From positions 57,784,001 to 57,848,000 of the forward strand of contig NC_134369.1 of the NCBI RefSeq assembly GCF_035582795.1: a stretch of DNA of 64,000 nucleotides, given 5' to 3'. The position numbers and the translations under genes were made by a program. The stretch is from Mycteria americana. Lineage: Eukaryota > Chordata > Aves > Ciconiiformes > Ciconiidae. This document shows, piece after piece, positions 49,101 to 62,300 of this stretch; position 1 is the stretch's first letter; each line of letters opens with the position of its first letter. Under the pieces are notes generated by a model that did no database searches, had not been told where the DNA came from, and worked only from the letters and a program-made list of their open reading frames with translations.

Positions 49101-52100
49101 CTGATCACGCTGCGGTAAAATGAGACTGAAGAGGTAATAGTGCTCAGGATCATGGCTTGGGAAGGCTGGCTGAAGTTGCTGAGAAGGACAGCCAAGAGCA
49201 AAGATGGGGAGCTGCCCTTGCCATCTTTGGTGAAGAAAGAAGCAAAGCTGCCTGGTCTTGAGTTTGGTCTGCTGGGATAAGAACAAGGCGGGTGTCAGGG
49301 CTGTGCATGAGCATTGTCACCTGCAAGGCTTCTACAGATCAAGGTTGGTTGTATGGAGCTGCCACCTCCAAAATACCGTGTAGTCCCCTTCCTGCTATTG
49401 TGTTCTAGTGTGTTGTGCTGGGCAGGCGTTCTGGCTGGCTGCTCCTCCAGTGAGATGCTTCTGGACTCATTTTGGCTGTATTGCACTGCTGAGGGCTTAC
49501 AATGAGATGAATGCATGTAAACTATTATCTATGATTGTTATTCTATTATTATAGGATTGTAGTATGAATGCTTGCCAATCTGGAAACCATTATCATAACT
49601 ATTTGCATTTTATTCTGAGGATGTCCTTGGTGCTGCTGCTGTGGTAAAAGGCTGAGCTGAGTGGCCCAACCTATTCACCAGATCATAAATTAAGCTAATC
49701 CTCTGCGTCTTCTAACACTTCTTGCCTCTTACATATGAAGCAAGGTCATCTGATTTAAGCAAATGAGATTCCAAAACCGATCTGGTGTCCTAAACCTTCA
49801 CCAAAGAGGAGGTAGGCTTTCTTTGCTCTTGAACTGGTCCTGGCGGGAAGCAGAAGGAAGCAGGTTACAAACAATTGTTATTGTGCCGCTAGTGTTCATT
49901 TGGGAGAATTCAAATCAGTTAAACCAAAAGTTGTTTCCCTGAGAAAATGAGCTGTTAATAGCTCAGGACATCCTAATGGGTTACACGGCAAGTGTGTTTC
50001 TCAGCCCCAATGACATTTTCCTTGCCTTAGTTTTGCTAGCAAATGTTTGGATGTGGCCATATTCTCCTTTGCTTCCCTAGGCAGGATTTTTGCAGGAGTA
50101 CGTCAATGCTACCAAAGTGCATAGAAAACAATCAAGTGTGGGAACATGAAATTGCAGAACTGTACCAAGGAAAATCTCTCCTGAGCTGGCACCAAGAATC
50201 CCATCAAGGCCCTGTCAGTGCCTGCATCTAAGAAGGGCAGAGCTGGCAGCCTTAGCAATAAATCCCTGTCTAATCCGGTTTGCATGTGCCTTCTGCAGAA
50301 ACCAGATCTTCTTACACAGGGTTTTGTAATTACAGGATTGTGTAAGAAAAAAACCGCTTATTAGTTACAAGATATGCATTACCTGTTGAGTCTCTGTGAG
50401 CAAAAGTGGAAAGACAATGAGGAAAGGTAAAGAGACTTTGAAGGTTTTGGGCTGGTTATTGTGCTGGGTGCTGGGTTGAGCTTGCTTTTTGTCTGAAAGG
50501 GTTGAGATGAAAACACTGCTCTGGAAGAGGCTGTTTTTCATTCTTTGGTTTTGACTTTATTGTTGGGACGCTGCTTGTTTCTTTGGATAGTTCTGTCTCA
50601 CAGCACTGCTCTCTCTTATGTGGCCTGATCATGGCTATAAAAACTCCTGACTGGTTTAACTACTTGAGGCCTATCCTGACATACCTTTTAAGAAAAACAG
50701 GGTTTAGCTGCACAGAAAATAGGACTGAAGTAGCTAAGATTCTGATTTATAAACTTTCCCTTATCACCCAGCTTCTTGCACATGCCTTGTTTCCCTGGAA
50801 ATAAGGGAGTAGGCCAGGAGCAAAGGTGGTTTTACTTAGAAAGACCATCGTGCTGTTTAAAAATTCATGGTAGTCGTAGGGTGTGGCTGAGAGGAACGTG
50901 CAGCGCTGGCTATACTGAGCAAGCATTCACATCTTCACAGTTTCGAAGGTCAGACCCCAGAAATGCTTGCAGAACAGCAGGCTGCTGGCTTGTGCTCCCC
51001 TCTCAAGAAGAAAGAAAACCTTTCAAGGGTGACTTTTATTCTCAAATGATTGTAATGTTTTAAGACCTTTTGAATCAGAGTAAATAAACAAACTAGACTT
51101 CCTTAAAGACAGAGGGAGTCACTAGAAACTTTTCTCTAGCTGTTGAAATACGTGCTGTGATTTCCAAAGTACCTTGTTTACCTTGAATATGTGCAGGTGG
51201 TGATGGTTTGTAGGGACCTAAGAAGAATCCAAGGGCCAAGTTCAATATTAATTTTGAAACAGCTTTGCTAATTAAAGAAGTTAATTCCAACAAGCAGTGG
51301 AGGGACAATTATTTTTTTTTTTAAATTGTTGCAGCTGTTCTACATAAAAAGCCATGAGTCTGCTCCTACACACACACTGAGATGCTGGCATGTATGTCTA
51401 TGTTTAGGTAGTTATATGTTGTCCCTTCTAACATAAAGCTTGCACAGGGGGCTTACTTAGCATCTCTTAAAGATAAGCTTCTGTAAAATTGTACTTGACG
51501 TTTAACAGTGAATTGAGTCAAAAGGGGCTTTGGAGGAGTGCTGAATTAGAAAAAAAAATCATTGAACTACACTTTTTTGCTTGTTATATAAGCACATTCT
51601 TCAAAGCCTGAAGGATTTTATGTACAATTTAGCCTCAAAACAGTGAAGTAGGACACTCAAATCTTCATTTTGCAGACTAATATAAACTGAAATACAGAGA
51701 AGTGATTTGCTACTTGTACTATAACAGCTAGAGAGACAATAAAGTTTTGGAACCTTTAGTCTTAAACCTATGCTCTAGTGAGTGAAGAAACACATGCTTT
51801 TACAGGGGTATCTCAGCAAGCATTTGAGAGCTTTCAAATACACACTACAGTGAGTAGCTTCGAAACACGACTTGTCAGACAAGATTTCCCAGCTGAATGG
51901 TAATACTATGAAACCTAACTTTTCTGTTCTTATCCACAATTTCACTCGTCTAAAAAATCTAAACCGCTCTGCAAGTAGATTTAGGTCTGGGGTTTTGGTT
52001 TGGGGTTGGGTTTTTTTTTTGTTTTGTTTTGTTGTTATTTGTTTGTTTGTTTTGGGATTATTTTTTTTTGCTTAAGGAAAATTCAGGTATTCTCTGAAAA

Positions 52101-52370
52101 GTGGTGCCTTTTGATTACTTCAAAGAGGATGTGGTCCATGAAGCCTGGGTACATATTCAAACCTTCACAGCTTGGAAGAGATCAGTTTTAGGGCTGGTAT
52201 TCAAGAATGTGATTTTAGAAATACGCAGAATCTAGGAGGTGCTTTCCTGCAGCATTTAATGTATTTACTCATCCGTCTGTGATGCTCCCGGAGAGAGAAG
52301 CAGTAATACGTGAAAGGAAACAGGTGCAAGACGACTGATACTGTCGGAAAGGAAAGGAAAGAAACTAAAC
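46129..52370. other. Intergenic region downstream of GLRX5
   Basis: AT-rich DNA with possible distal GLRX5 polyadenylation sites at its start. A GC-richer patch spans roughly 48.9-49.5 kb. A T/GTTTT-rich simple repeat lies at 52010-52070. I recognise no gene or RNA here. Confidence 0.6.
52010..52070. repeat. T-rich (GTTTT)n low-complexity tract
   Basis: Mixed T runs with GTTTT and GTTT units. Confidence 0.85.
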
Positions 52371-53210
52371 ATTTGGGGTGGCTCCAGAGGAAGGTTGCCT
52401 GGGTCTCCCTGGGGAGAGGCTCTCGGGGTGCGCTGCCGGCAGCCGGCGGAGTGGCCGGGGCCACCCAGGAGATGGTGCTGTCGGACCGGGCAAGCGGCGC
52501 AGCCCTGACCCAGCAGCATCTCTCAATGCGGTCCTCCCTGTTTTCCATCTGTGTTGCATGTTATTCTTTGGGGTCCTTGTTTTCTTTTGGGAGAAGAAGG
52601 TGTCAGTGTTGAACCCGGAGCGTATCCCGGTCTGGTAGGTGATGCCGTTCCCAGACCGACGACCCTACGCCCTCGATGGAGATGATGCTAGAGCTTGAAG
52701 GCGATGTTTTTTCCTTGGACTGCGTGGCTGGCGAGATGGTAACACCGAGGCGGGGAGCAGCTTCACAGCTCATTGCCCTCATCGGAGCAACCGCCTGAGC
52801 AGTGCCGTGCCAACGCCAAGCGTTTGCCGGGTGCCCGCTGCGTCGCGGCGAGGGGTGGGGAGCAGCGCGCCCGCTTGCAGGGGCTCCTTGGGGACCCGCC
52901 GCCTGCCAGCTTCCCTCTGCCGGCCTCTGAGGTGGCCTGTCCCCAGATACACGTGCCTGGGAAAGGTAAGGGCAAGGGCATCTCTGTTGCTCCGCGGCGA
53001 GGACTCGAGCGGGGCCGAGCATGGGGCGCGATGCCATTTTGCCTCCGGTGCGCGGCGGGTGCAGGATGCGCAGAGCGGAGGTGCAGCAAGCACCCGATGG
53101 GGTGTGCAGCTCCGGGGCACCCTCGCCCCATGTCTCGGGGCACGAGGCACCCACCTCCCTCCTGTGCGGGCGGGCCGCAGCGAGCACATGGGTCTGCAGC
53201 CGGTTCGGGA
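52370..53210. promoter_or_regulatory. Small CpG-rich patch, possible orphan promoter
   Basis: An isolated GC- and CpG-rich stretch lies 6.3 kb beyond the GLRX5 stop. It contains a plus-strand splice-donor-like GAAAG|GTAAGG at 52965/52966. Several frames are open at once, as expected of GC-rich DNA, and none resembles a known protein. It could be the start of a long non-coding RNA or a regulatory island. I found no sign of the conserved neural microprotein TUNAR, which lies farther along this synteny block in mammals. Confidence 0.4.
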
Positions 53211-53740
53211 TGGGAAAATTTGAGGTGGCAATGGGGAATTTGGGTTTCTATCAGCCCAGGGTGTCTCAGCAGGCAGTGGCAGGAGGTCAGATGGTTGTGG
53301 TGAAGTTTTCTGTTGATTTGCTATTTTATCAGTGTCCTCTCATTGGGTTCAGAGGCTTCAAATTTGGCCAGACAAGAGCAGCAGGAGCTGGATCGGGTCA
53401 GTGGATGCCCCGGCAGTGGCCGTAGCAGCATGAAGTCACCAGACTGGGTATTTACAACATATTTAATGGAAAAGTTCAGTAAAGGCCTTTTCCCCAGTTG
53501 CAGGAGGGCTTATGTCTCTGAGTGTTTCTGCATGTGTAACCAGACAGTGACTGGGGTTCTATGTGTGATATAAATCAGTGGCTCTAATTCCCCCAGTCTT
53601 CTACCTGAGCTGTTTTCTGTCTGAACAGGTATTACCAAAATTAGGTCTTCTTACGTTCAGGCACAGAGGCAGACAGCAAGCCTACTGCAGGTATTTGGGT
53701 GGTTTACAAGGTCTCACTAAATGCAGCTGCCGTTCTGCAT

Positions 53741-53806
53741 TTTGAGGTTGCACCCAGCACTCTGTGGTTGAAGTGAGCGTGGCCACCAGTGGCAAAGCGG
53801 TTGGTG
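53741..53806 (+). repeat. Direct repeat copy A (66 bp)
   Basis: This segment recurs about 800 bp downstream at 54539-54600. Both begin TTTGAGGTTG and end AAAGCGGTTGGTG. Over the final 46 bases only one base differs, and a 4-bp length difference lies near the start. I recognise no family, so the copies may come from a local duplication or an unnamed dispersed repeat. Confidence 0.9.
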
Positions 53807-54538
53807 GGGAGAGAGCCATCCACGGGGAGGATGGCCAAACCACACGTGGCGTGGACCAGGGAGGCCAGTAAAGGATGTGAAGATTATGTCTGTTGTGCTG
53901 CATTTCATCTCCTCTCTTCCTAAACCATCAACAATAATTCAGTGTTTAGCCCTGCCAGGGGTTGTGGCAGGCAGAGCAGTACTAATTCTTGTTGTCTTTT
54001 CCATGGCCAGAGGTAGGCTGACTTTTTGAATTATTTTTTTTTAACTACTTGCTAACAATAAATGATTTAAAGCTCAGCTGACACGTCCTGGGGGCTTTTA
54101 CTGCCTGACAAATCATTTGGCAAGGCATGGGGAGGGAGCTGGCTAGGGAAGGGGTCGAGGAACTCTGTTGTCCAGCGGTAATTACGTGTGTCAGCAGCAG
54201 GAAACCAGAAGAAAATACTGAAGAAGCTTCTAACAATTTAGGAAGGAGCAGAACAGAAATAAAGCAGCCCAAGGCAAGGCTGTTCAAATACCTTCGCTTT
54301 TCATGTGGACTTGAGGTACAATTCAGCTTGCTCCACTGAAGAACGGTCAAGTTTTAGGGCTGGGACTGGATGTAGCTCAAACCCAGGCCTCAGGAGTGAG
54401 TGCTGTAAGCAGGAGATGGTTTAGGGCTCAGGCCACAACTTTAATGCCATCAACGTGGCCCTGCACATCTCTGTCTTGGAAAGATGTGTATGTATTCCTA
54501 TGTATTAAAGGGGAGCCTCAGCGGGCACCAGTTACATA

Positions 54539-54600
54539 TTTGAGGTTGTTGCACTCTGTGGTTGAAGTGAGCGTGGCCGCCAGTGGCAAAGCGGTTGGTG
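54539..54600 (+). repeat. Direct repeat copy B (62 bp)
   Basis: Partner of 53741-53806 in the same orientation, with an A-to-G difference in GGCC(A/G)CCAG. The flanks outside the repeat do not match, so the duplicated unit is short. Confidence 0.9.
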
Positions 54601-55365
54601 AACAGAGTTGGGAAGTTACATGTTTGGTTTTAGGGACCGTTTTGCACTGAACTCTTGGATAAAATAAAGTGCTAAGGAGCAGCACAATGACTCAAACCTA
54701 GGAGACCTCTCTCCCCTGAGATCCCAAACCCCCAAGCTATAGCGTCAGGCTTCCTTTCACCCCAGAAGCTTTGCCGTCCTTTCTGAGCTGTGCCCCAACA
54801 AGTGGGAGAGCATGTGCTCTCTTCTCTCCCAGCACCTGGTGCCCTGCCTGGTGGCCAGGTGTTTCGTCCAAGATGGGCAATGCTGGCTTGACCTCCCTCG
54901 CGTGCAGCCTTTCCATGCCCAGAAGCAAGTACTATAGTCACTGTGCTGTTGCAGAAAGGCAGCTTCCACCACTGGTTGTTACTGGTACGGATTACACACT
55001 CCAGGTTTGCCAGCTACTGCCTGGTTTCTGCCTTCAGCAGGTCTAAAATAGGGGGTAGGGGCCTTTTTTTTCAGCCTGGGCGAGAGACATAAGTAGCTAT
55101 GGAATTTCAGATCAAAATTCCCCTTTTTTAGGTGCCTAAATCCTGATATTCTGATTTTTGGTTCTTGATCTTAAGCGACATGCAGGAAGGAATTCAAGAC
55201 AAGATTGCAACTGAAGCTGCTAACAGACATATTAATGCAATATGGTCCAGTAGCTTAGTGGGAAATAAAGTACAGAAAAGTGACTGAAATTTGAACTTCA
55301 GAATATCTGGGTTTTGGTTACGTGGAGAGGGCTAGTCAAGAAAGCTTCTGAGGAAAGAAGAAAAG

Positions 55366-55401
55366 GAAGTACAGGAAGAAAAAGAAGTACAGGAAGAAAA
55401 A
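55366..55401. repeat. 18-bp tandem repeat, two perfect units
   Basis: GAAGTACAGGAAGAAAAA is present twice head to tail, in a purine-rich stretch just upstream of the old LINE remnant. Confidence 0.92.
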
Positions 55402-55569
55402 TCCTTAAAGATGCCATGAATTCCACTTAAGAACAATAATAGAGTCTGGAGGGCATGTATGCTGCTGAAGAAAATAATACTAGGCAGGCAAAGAGTAAAC
55501 CAGTGCAACTGAATGGCAGGGCTGCAGAGCTTTTTTGAGTCAAGCGGGAATCTTTCGAAATTTGAAAGT

Positions 55570-56340
55570 CTAACCTTAGCATACCAAAACATTGGCGCAT
55601 TAATTCACATAAAGACTAGATGAAAGGGAAATGAAAAGGAAATACAGTGGACTGCAAACAGCTAAAGTTATAGAATAAGAATGCTTCAGGTTTATCAGTC
55701 AGAAGAGTAGGAATAATTAATTGGTAGTTCAGAAACTGGATCACTGAAGATTAAAGGCAAAAATTAAAGAAGATAAAGACATTGCTGAGAATCTAAATTA
55801 TTTCTTTGCATCACTTCAGCACAGAGAATATCAGAGCAATACCTGCTGGGACTTGCTCTTTTCTGGTAATCAAGATGTGTCAGAAGAAGAGCTGGAACAA
55901 ATCGATAATTTAAAAAGCAGCAAATCATCAGCTCCAGATGGTACATTGAAAAGTTCTGAAGGAGCTTAGTGTGAAATAGCTGATCTGCAGCGAAAGTATG
56001 CTTTCCCTAATTAAAAACAGCTCTTTCATTGGAGAAGTGGAGGGTAACAATTATATTAGAAGTTAGAAACAGGACTGAGATAATTTGAGGAAGGCCTCTC
56101 TTTACCCAGGCATACATTTCTGTTTTATAAACTGGTTGAAAACAGAATGTAAAGTAGGGAAACAAACCAAAAAAGGGAAGATGGTGTCATGACAGGATCT
56201 AAAGAGCAAGGTTTCTGCAGAGAAAAATCATGCCTCATAATTAATCTGTTATAACTCCGTCTGGACCAGTCTTGTCATGCAGAAAGAAGCAGCAACCACT
56301 GTAATTTAGATAAACTTCAAGGACCTTTGGCCTAAGTAGG
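55570..56340 (+). mobile_element. Ancient L3/CR1-type LINE remnant (RT region)
   Basis: Scattered but collinear blocks match the reverse-transcriptase ORF of the old amniote L3/CR1-like LINE lineage as I remember it. The order is a frame reading AENLNYFFAS, then EEELEQIDNLKSSKSSAPDG (RT motif region, usually NKSPGPDG). Next come an AACTGGTTGAAA block and AAATCATGCCTC-ATTAATCTGTTA, as in the conserved CLTNLLE region. Frameshifts, stops and small deletions separate the blocks, so it is long dead. The copy is far more diverged than the CR1 at 32.7 kb. Its limits are approximate. Confidence 0.7.
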
Positions 56341-59300
56341 ATGCTGTGAATCAAAGAGGGGGAGCTTGCTGCATATCTCTTGGCTGATGTGACCGTGCCA
56401 GGCTGCATGTCCAAAAAGCCTGACCCCACTCTGTGATGGCGTGATCCCACCCAAGTAACACCAAGCCCTGCTTGCAGCTGCCCTGGGAGGTGAGAAACCA
56501 AGAAAGGGGATGAGTGATCTGTTTCCAGCTTCTGAGAGAGGTTAGCCGCAGGTTGTTTCTGTATGTCTGTTACGTTTACGAGTCTGAACGGGTGAATATT
56601 GTTGAGAAAGACGACACACTGCTTTTAAATTTTAAGTCCTACAGAGGATGTAAAGGCTGTTCTGGGGAACTGCAGGAGGGCAGAAACTGGGAGTTGAGGA
56701 GCATCAGTGGCAGCTGTGGTGGGGGGACCTCCCTGCAGGTAGCACCAAGATAGCAGCTTTGTGGTGGATGCATACATAGGGAAAGAAAAATATTAATTAA
56801 ATATAAGTTGAAGGTAAGACCCTTCAACTTGTTAGGTAAAGCCAGGGGCTGGCTGGCTGAATCCTCTTTACCCCTGTCATGTCACTCACTAGAGGTACAT
56901 ATAGTACTATTTCTTTAAAAAAGAGATCTTGAATTAGCTATGTAACAGCAGAAATTTGGTAGAAGGGAAACAGAAAATGAACATGGCAAAGAATCTAACT
57001 TCCGAAGAAGAAAGAAGAAGGAATGTATTAATTTTCCCCGCAAATGCCATGCATGAATTAATTAGATACAGTTTCAATGTCAACATCATTTAACAACATC
57101 CCTGTATGTTTATAGTGCATACTCTGGATGAGCTGAGAGGAAAATGTCATTGGAATCCATACCTTTACCCTTAACAATGTGGTTTTTTCTATCTTAATTT
57201 TATGCAAATTGGGATGATTTGTGGCCTCCTCATTGTGTTCTTTGTTCCCATGTGCTGCTGCACAGGTACCCACCTACTTCCATGCTGCCAGCGAAGGCTG
57301 ACAAACTGCCCATGTTACCTGGAAAAAAAAATCTCAGTAGGATTCTGTGGAACAGGGAACAGTTTTAAGAAAAAAACCCAACACATTAACAAATATTTCA
57401 TGCCCAGACCCTTTGTTAGTAGAAATCAGCAGTTTTCATCAACTTCAACCAGTGGTTCTTCCCTCTTTTAGACAGACAACAGAACTACTACCTCCTTGTT
57501 TCCACTTCTCCTTTATCCTTTGTTTTTGCTTCAGTCCTCCTCCTCCATTTCTTCTGATCTCTGCTTCCATGTATTCTCCCCTCGTTCCTAGGATCTCCCC
57601 TTCCTTGCCTCCCTTTCCCAGGCACGTGATGCTGCTGTTGCTCATCTTCCTCTATCCCTGCTGCTGCCTCCTCACAGCATTGTCAGCTCACAGCTGGACT
57701 GCTTCTGGTGCCCAGCCAGAGTCAATTATGCCAGCACAGCTAATTAGAAGGCATAGGATGCTATGCCTCATTCTTGAGATCTGTACCTTGGAACATCACA
57801 GTGTGCTCTGCTTATTAGAAAATACTGATTTATAGTAACATTAAATGATACAAAGTAAAAAGAAAAGAAAAATTGATTTAGGGGCTTCTGGAATAGCCCT
57901 GCTGGTCTTCTCTCTTCTCTGTTCTGTACAATTATTTTCATATCAGTAAGCTCCAGTATACAGCATTTCTAGAGTTTCACTGGGTATCTGCAGCAGCATC
58001 AGCCACAAGATGCCTGAAGAGGCTCGATATTTATGGGTGATAAACTGGAATGCAGATTTTAGAAAGACTGTGTTTCGCCTTTTCCTTTAAATTTTCTGTG
58101 CAGTCACAGAAGGGAGGAAAGGATGGTGCAGATGCCCAGGATACCTTTAAATTAGCTAATTTAGATGCAAAATCGGTTTAGCCATGGCAGCCTGGAGCAG
58201 AGCAGCATGGCTGATTCACTCAGCTCCCCAACAGTCCCCAGGGTTCTGCTGCTCAGCTTTTTCACTGCTCTTCTAGGAGAAAAGTCTCCCCTCTCTAATG
58301 CCATGGGATGCTGTGGCTCATGTTGTCACACAGTAATTCAGCTGCTTGATGTGACAGTTTGATGATATGCAGGCTTGTGGGCTGTTCCACATGCAAGATC
58401 CACAGCAGAGTTGAATTGCTAACACTTCAGGGTCAGTAGGTTTGGGTCCTTCCTTTCTGTTTATGAAAACACCAATAACTGTCAAAGCTCAAGAGAACTA
58501 AGACCCTACAAAAAACTTGAACCACTTTTACATCAATGCCATCATCAAATGTTTCTTTAGAGCTACTTTCCATGTCTGAGTCTCAGACCAACATGCAGTG
58601 ATCTTGTTACTTCTACACCAGCAGAATAGCAGAGAGCTCTGACATCTCTTCCAATACCCAGAACTACTCTGGGCTAGATAACACGGTGTTGGTGATGGTT
58701 GCCTAAAGCAATTCTAAAAACCACTTTATTCCTCATTAAGACAAAGAAAATTTTACTCCTCAGTAGCGGAACTATGGAGTGGGAAATAGAGATTATAGGC
58801 ACAGTCTTGGGGAAAAGCTTTGAGTTAATTATCAATAACGTCTTGTGAACTCTTCTAAGATGTCCAAGTTGTGAATGCTTGACTTGGCTCCAGCTAGCAG
58901 AAAAACATAGATATGTTTTCTGATCATCCTGCCAGAATAAGGCAAATGGTAACTAAGCAGTTTGTGATTTTCCCTCTGCCCCCCTCGCCCCCCCTTCATG
59001 GCTTAAGGTAGGGTCTTTGAGTTGGTGGACAAGTTTTCATTTTTTACCTCCCAAAAAACTGGAGTGGGAGAGTGAAACTTCAGATCTTTTGTCTAGGAGA
59101 AATTGCTATCTAGTTTTCTACTTGGAGAAGCCAAAGTTAAAGGAAAATTAAAGCAAATTTTTCTCAGAAGAGATGTATTATTTTGTCTGGTCAGTTATTG
59201 TGAGTTTGTTTTCCAGAACTGCTGAGTTCAGCTGGAACTTTAGGTGCTTGGTCACTTTGAAACTCATGCCTAGGTTTTCCAAATCCAGGCAAAGGGCCAT

Positions 59301-62300
59301 GATGGTTTATGTAGTAATTCTGGCACTGAGGATAAAATAGAGGCTCTCCCTTTCAGAGGGACCCTCTTACTTCAGGGACTTCAGGCATTGTAAGTATTGA
59401 AACCTTGCTGTTTAAAATTCTTTCCACTTTGAGGTATCTGAATTCCTCAAGGAAGTGCAATCCTCAAGTTCAGCACAAAATGATGGAGCCCCAAATAGGA
59501 CACTGCATCTGAGCCCCCTCTAGATTATTATTTGACACTTAATTTTTCTTGTGGAGATCATAAAGAGTGCATGATGGAGCTCTACAACATCTCCCCTAAA
59601 GAGTACTGGGAGCTGGTATCCTGAGAGGATGACAGGAACCTATCAGTTTGAATTTTATTTGATAGGCAAATCCTTGTTTCACTGTATCAGTAGTTGGGTT
59701 AATACTTCATTCTGTTCACTGTCCTGCTTTGATTGGAATTCCAAATGTTGAAGCCAATCTGATCCCTGTAATTTTACCTTCTGGTTTTTATACTTCTGCT
59801 TCCAGTTGACCACGCTATGTTGCCATCTTGCTTTTTCGGTCTGGATGTCTCCATTTAGATCTTCTGAAAACAAGCTTACCCTATTCTGGCATGCAGAACA
59901 TTCCCAGAGAGTCCTGGAGACTGGTTTCTGGGGACTTACTTGACTTTGAGATCACATCCTAGAGGATGGAGGTATAGAACTATAATTGGTTTCTCAGAGT
60001 TGATTTTCTCCTCCTATTAGTTGAGCACAGATGAGCGATTCACTCACTTAACTTTAGATTGGCTCATGAGATTGAAGAGCCCTTGCTTGCACTCATATTT
60101 TAAACATCTCCTGCCATTCCTTTATAAACAGGCAGTTGAATGATAATAAGTTTGAACCCAAAGTACCTATTTTCTTTACCACATTGAAGTGTAGCTGAAA
60201 GCATCCAAAGTTTGGTGTAGCTGTTAAGAAAGTGATTTACTGTTTTTCAAAACATACTGATGCTTTTGTTGATATGCCTCACTGGAGCTCAACAAATGTG
60301 TATTACTTTTATTACCATGATAATACAAGCCTGTACACTTTCTGATGAAATTCAAAGAGGCATTTGTGTTCTCTTTGGCTTGTAATTAGGGCAGAGCAAA
60401 TAGTTCAGGAGGAGACCCTGACTCTTACAGCAGTTTGTACGGGGGCTGTGGTCATGACGCCAGAGCAGGAATCGTGAATCTCTTTAGGCTTCGTTACTGA
60501 CTCTGCTCAAGATGCTTCCTCCAGGGCTCAGGTTCTGTTTCCTGTTACATCAATGACTTAACCTAATTTTTTTAATCAATGAACTATACTGATTAACCCA
60601 CTGAGTAGAGTTTGTCCTTGAGCCTGTTTCTGCAGTGCCAGTGACAAATGACGCTAGGTTTGTTTGTGCTGTCTCTCTGTCCTCCTTGGGAAAATTGGGC
60701 TGTGGGCTGTGTGTGGTGGAATACACAGGCTAAAAAGCACTTTGCTGTGGTGCTGCTGTGTCACAGCCGGTGTGTAAAACCTGGGCAGGTTTTAACATGA
60801 GAGCTAGGCAAACACTGGCATCTGCATGGAGGTGTCTGCATGTGAAACGGCTGTCTGTGCTCTGACCACAGTCAATGATGGTCAGTCAGTACTGCCAGAG
60901 GGGTCCAGAGAGGTGTGCAGGCACCTGGGGCTCGGCTCAGTTGCTTAGACATAGGTGTCTGGTACCATTTGAGATGCCCTGGAGTAAGTGGGACATCCAT
61001 AGAGAGCTGAAGATTTGGCACAGGACTTTTGCTGTTCTGGAGTGGCAGCTGCAGGCCACATTAGATACCTCCAGCTGTCAATTTACACAATCAGACCTAT
61101 CTGTCTGCTTGAGGGTGAGCTGAATTGCTCTCAAGGGTCTGCGTACTGTATTGGCAAAATCTCCCAGCGATGGCAACCTGAACACATCTCTCGCCTGTAG
61201 ATGCCTGGATGGAGGCATCTTCACCTCCAACTGAATCCAGTCCCTTATGGCTAAAGATACAGATCCAGCTCCTGGAGACATTTAAATATCTAGGCAAGCA
61301 GCTCCAAAGGGCAATATATTCAGCCTATTTTTAATACCTATTATAGGATGAAATGAATTGCCCTCTGAAAGTGCCTTTCATCAAACCGACTAGAGAGAGA
61401 GACTAGGCATATTAGCTGTTTGACTTTCAGGTTAAGAAAGTGAAAAGCATCCCACCTTTAGTTCAGATGTAATCCTTTTAACTCCACTGACCCAGAAACA
61501 GCTTTCTTCAGTTACCCCCAGGAAAGGCCATGCAGGAGACCTGGTAATGATATTCTGAACCTCAGGAGCATCTTGAATATTTCTGAACTTTGCAAAATGA
61601 AATTGACTTAAAGATAGTTGGAATTGAGCTAAGCATAAGCGAAAAGCTTCCTGTTTTCCCTTCTCCAGATAAAACGTTACACCTTTGCAGCCCAAAAAAA
61701 TCTGTGGAAATGAGAATACTTCCTTGCTCTGTTTCCCTGGACAATTCCAGCCTTTACTGCTCTGGGTGGTGGTTTCTTATCTCCCCCCCCTATTTTCCTC
61801 CTTTTTGAAAGACGAAAAGACCACAACTTCACTAAGATTGGTCTGGGAGACATACAAACTGTGATGGCTGCTGTGGGATTGATGGGGGAGTAACGACATT
61901 TTCAAATTAAGGCTGGCTGACCCAGATGCTCTTTATAGACGTAGCTCATTTAGAAGCGTAAGTGAATTACATGGTCAAAGCTTTAAAAGGAGGTGGGAAG
62001 GGAAAAACTGGGACAACTGAAAAAATGCAGCAACAAGGAATGTCTGAAAAGTGCCATAGGGACTGTACGAATCCACAATTCACTGATCACCCTGGAGACA
62101 TGGGGAAGTGGAATTAATTGCAGCAAAGTAATAGGTAAATCCTCAATGGGTGTAAACTGAGTTAACTCCAGTGGGATTAATTTCACTTATACCAATAAGA
62201 ATCCAACTCTCACCAGTGTGGGCTGATGGCTCTGGTGAGAAGGTGGTAGTGTCAGCTCGATATATCATTAAACAATATTATTTTGCCTCCATAATTGCCC

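Noticed and set aside
52773-53303. 176-codon frame in the CpG-rich patch near 53 kb
   Set aside because: Overlapping frames on both strands are also open, the composition follows GC content, and there is no family resemblance.
57202-57471. Cys-rich frame beginning with a hydrophobic stretch, considered as a secreted peptide
   Set aside because: The hydrophobic segment is short and the frame then degenerates into AT-rich low-complexity sequence. No family match.
59679-59873. Charged minus-strand frame of 64 codons near 59.8 kb
   Set aside because: Looks helical but has no start context, splice sites, homology or repeat signature that I can identify.
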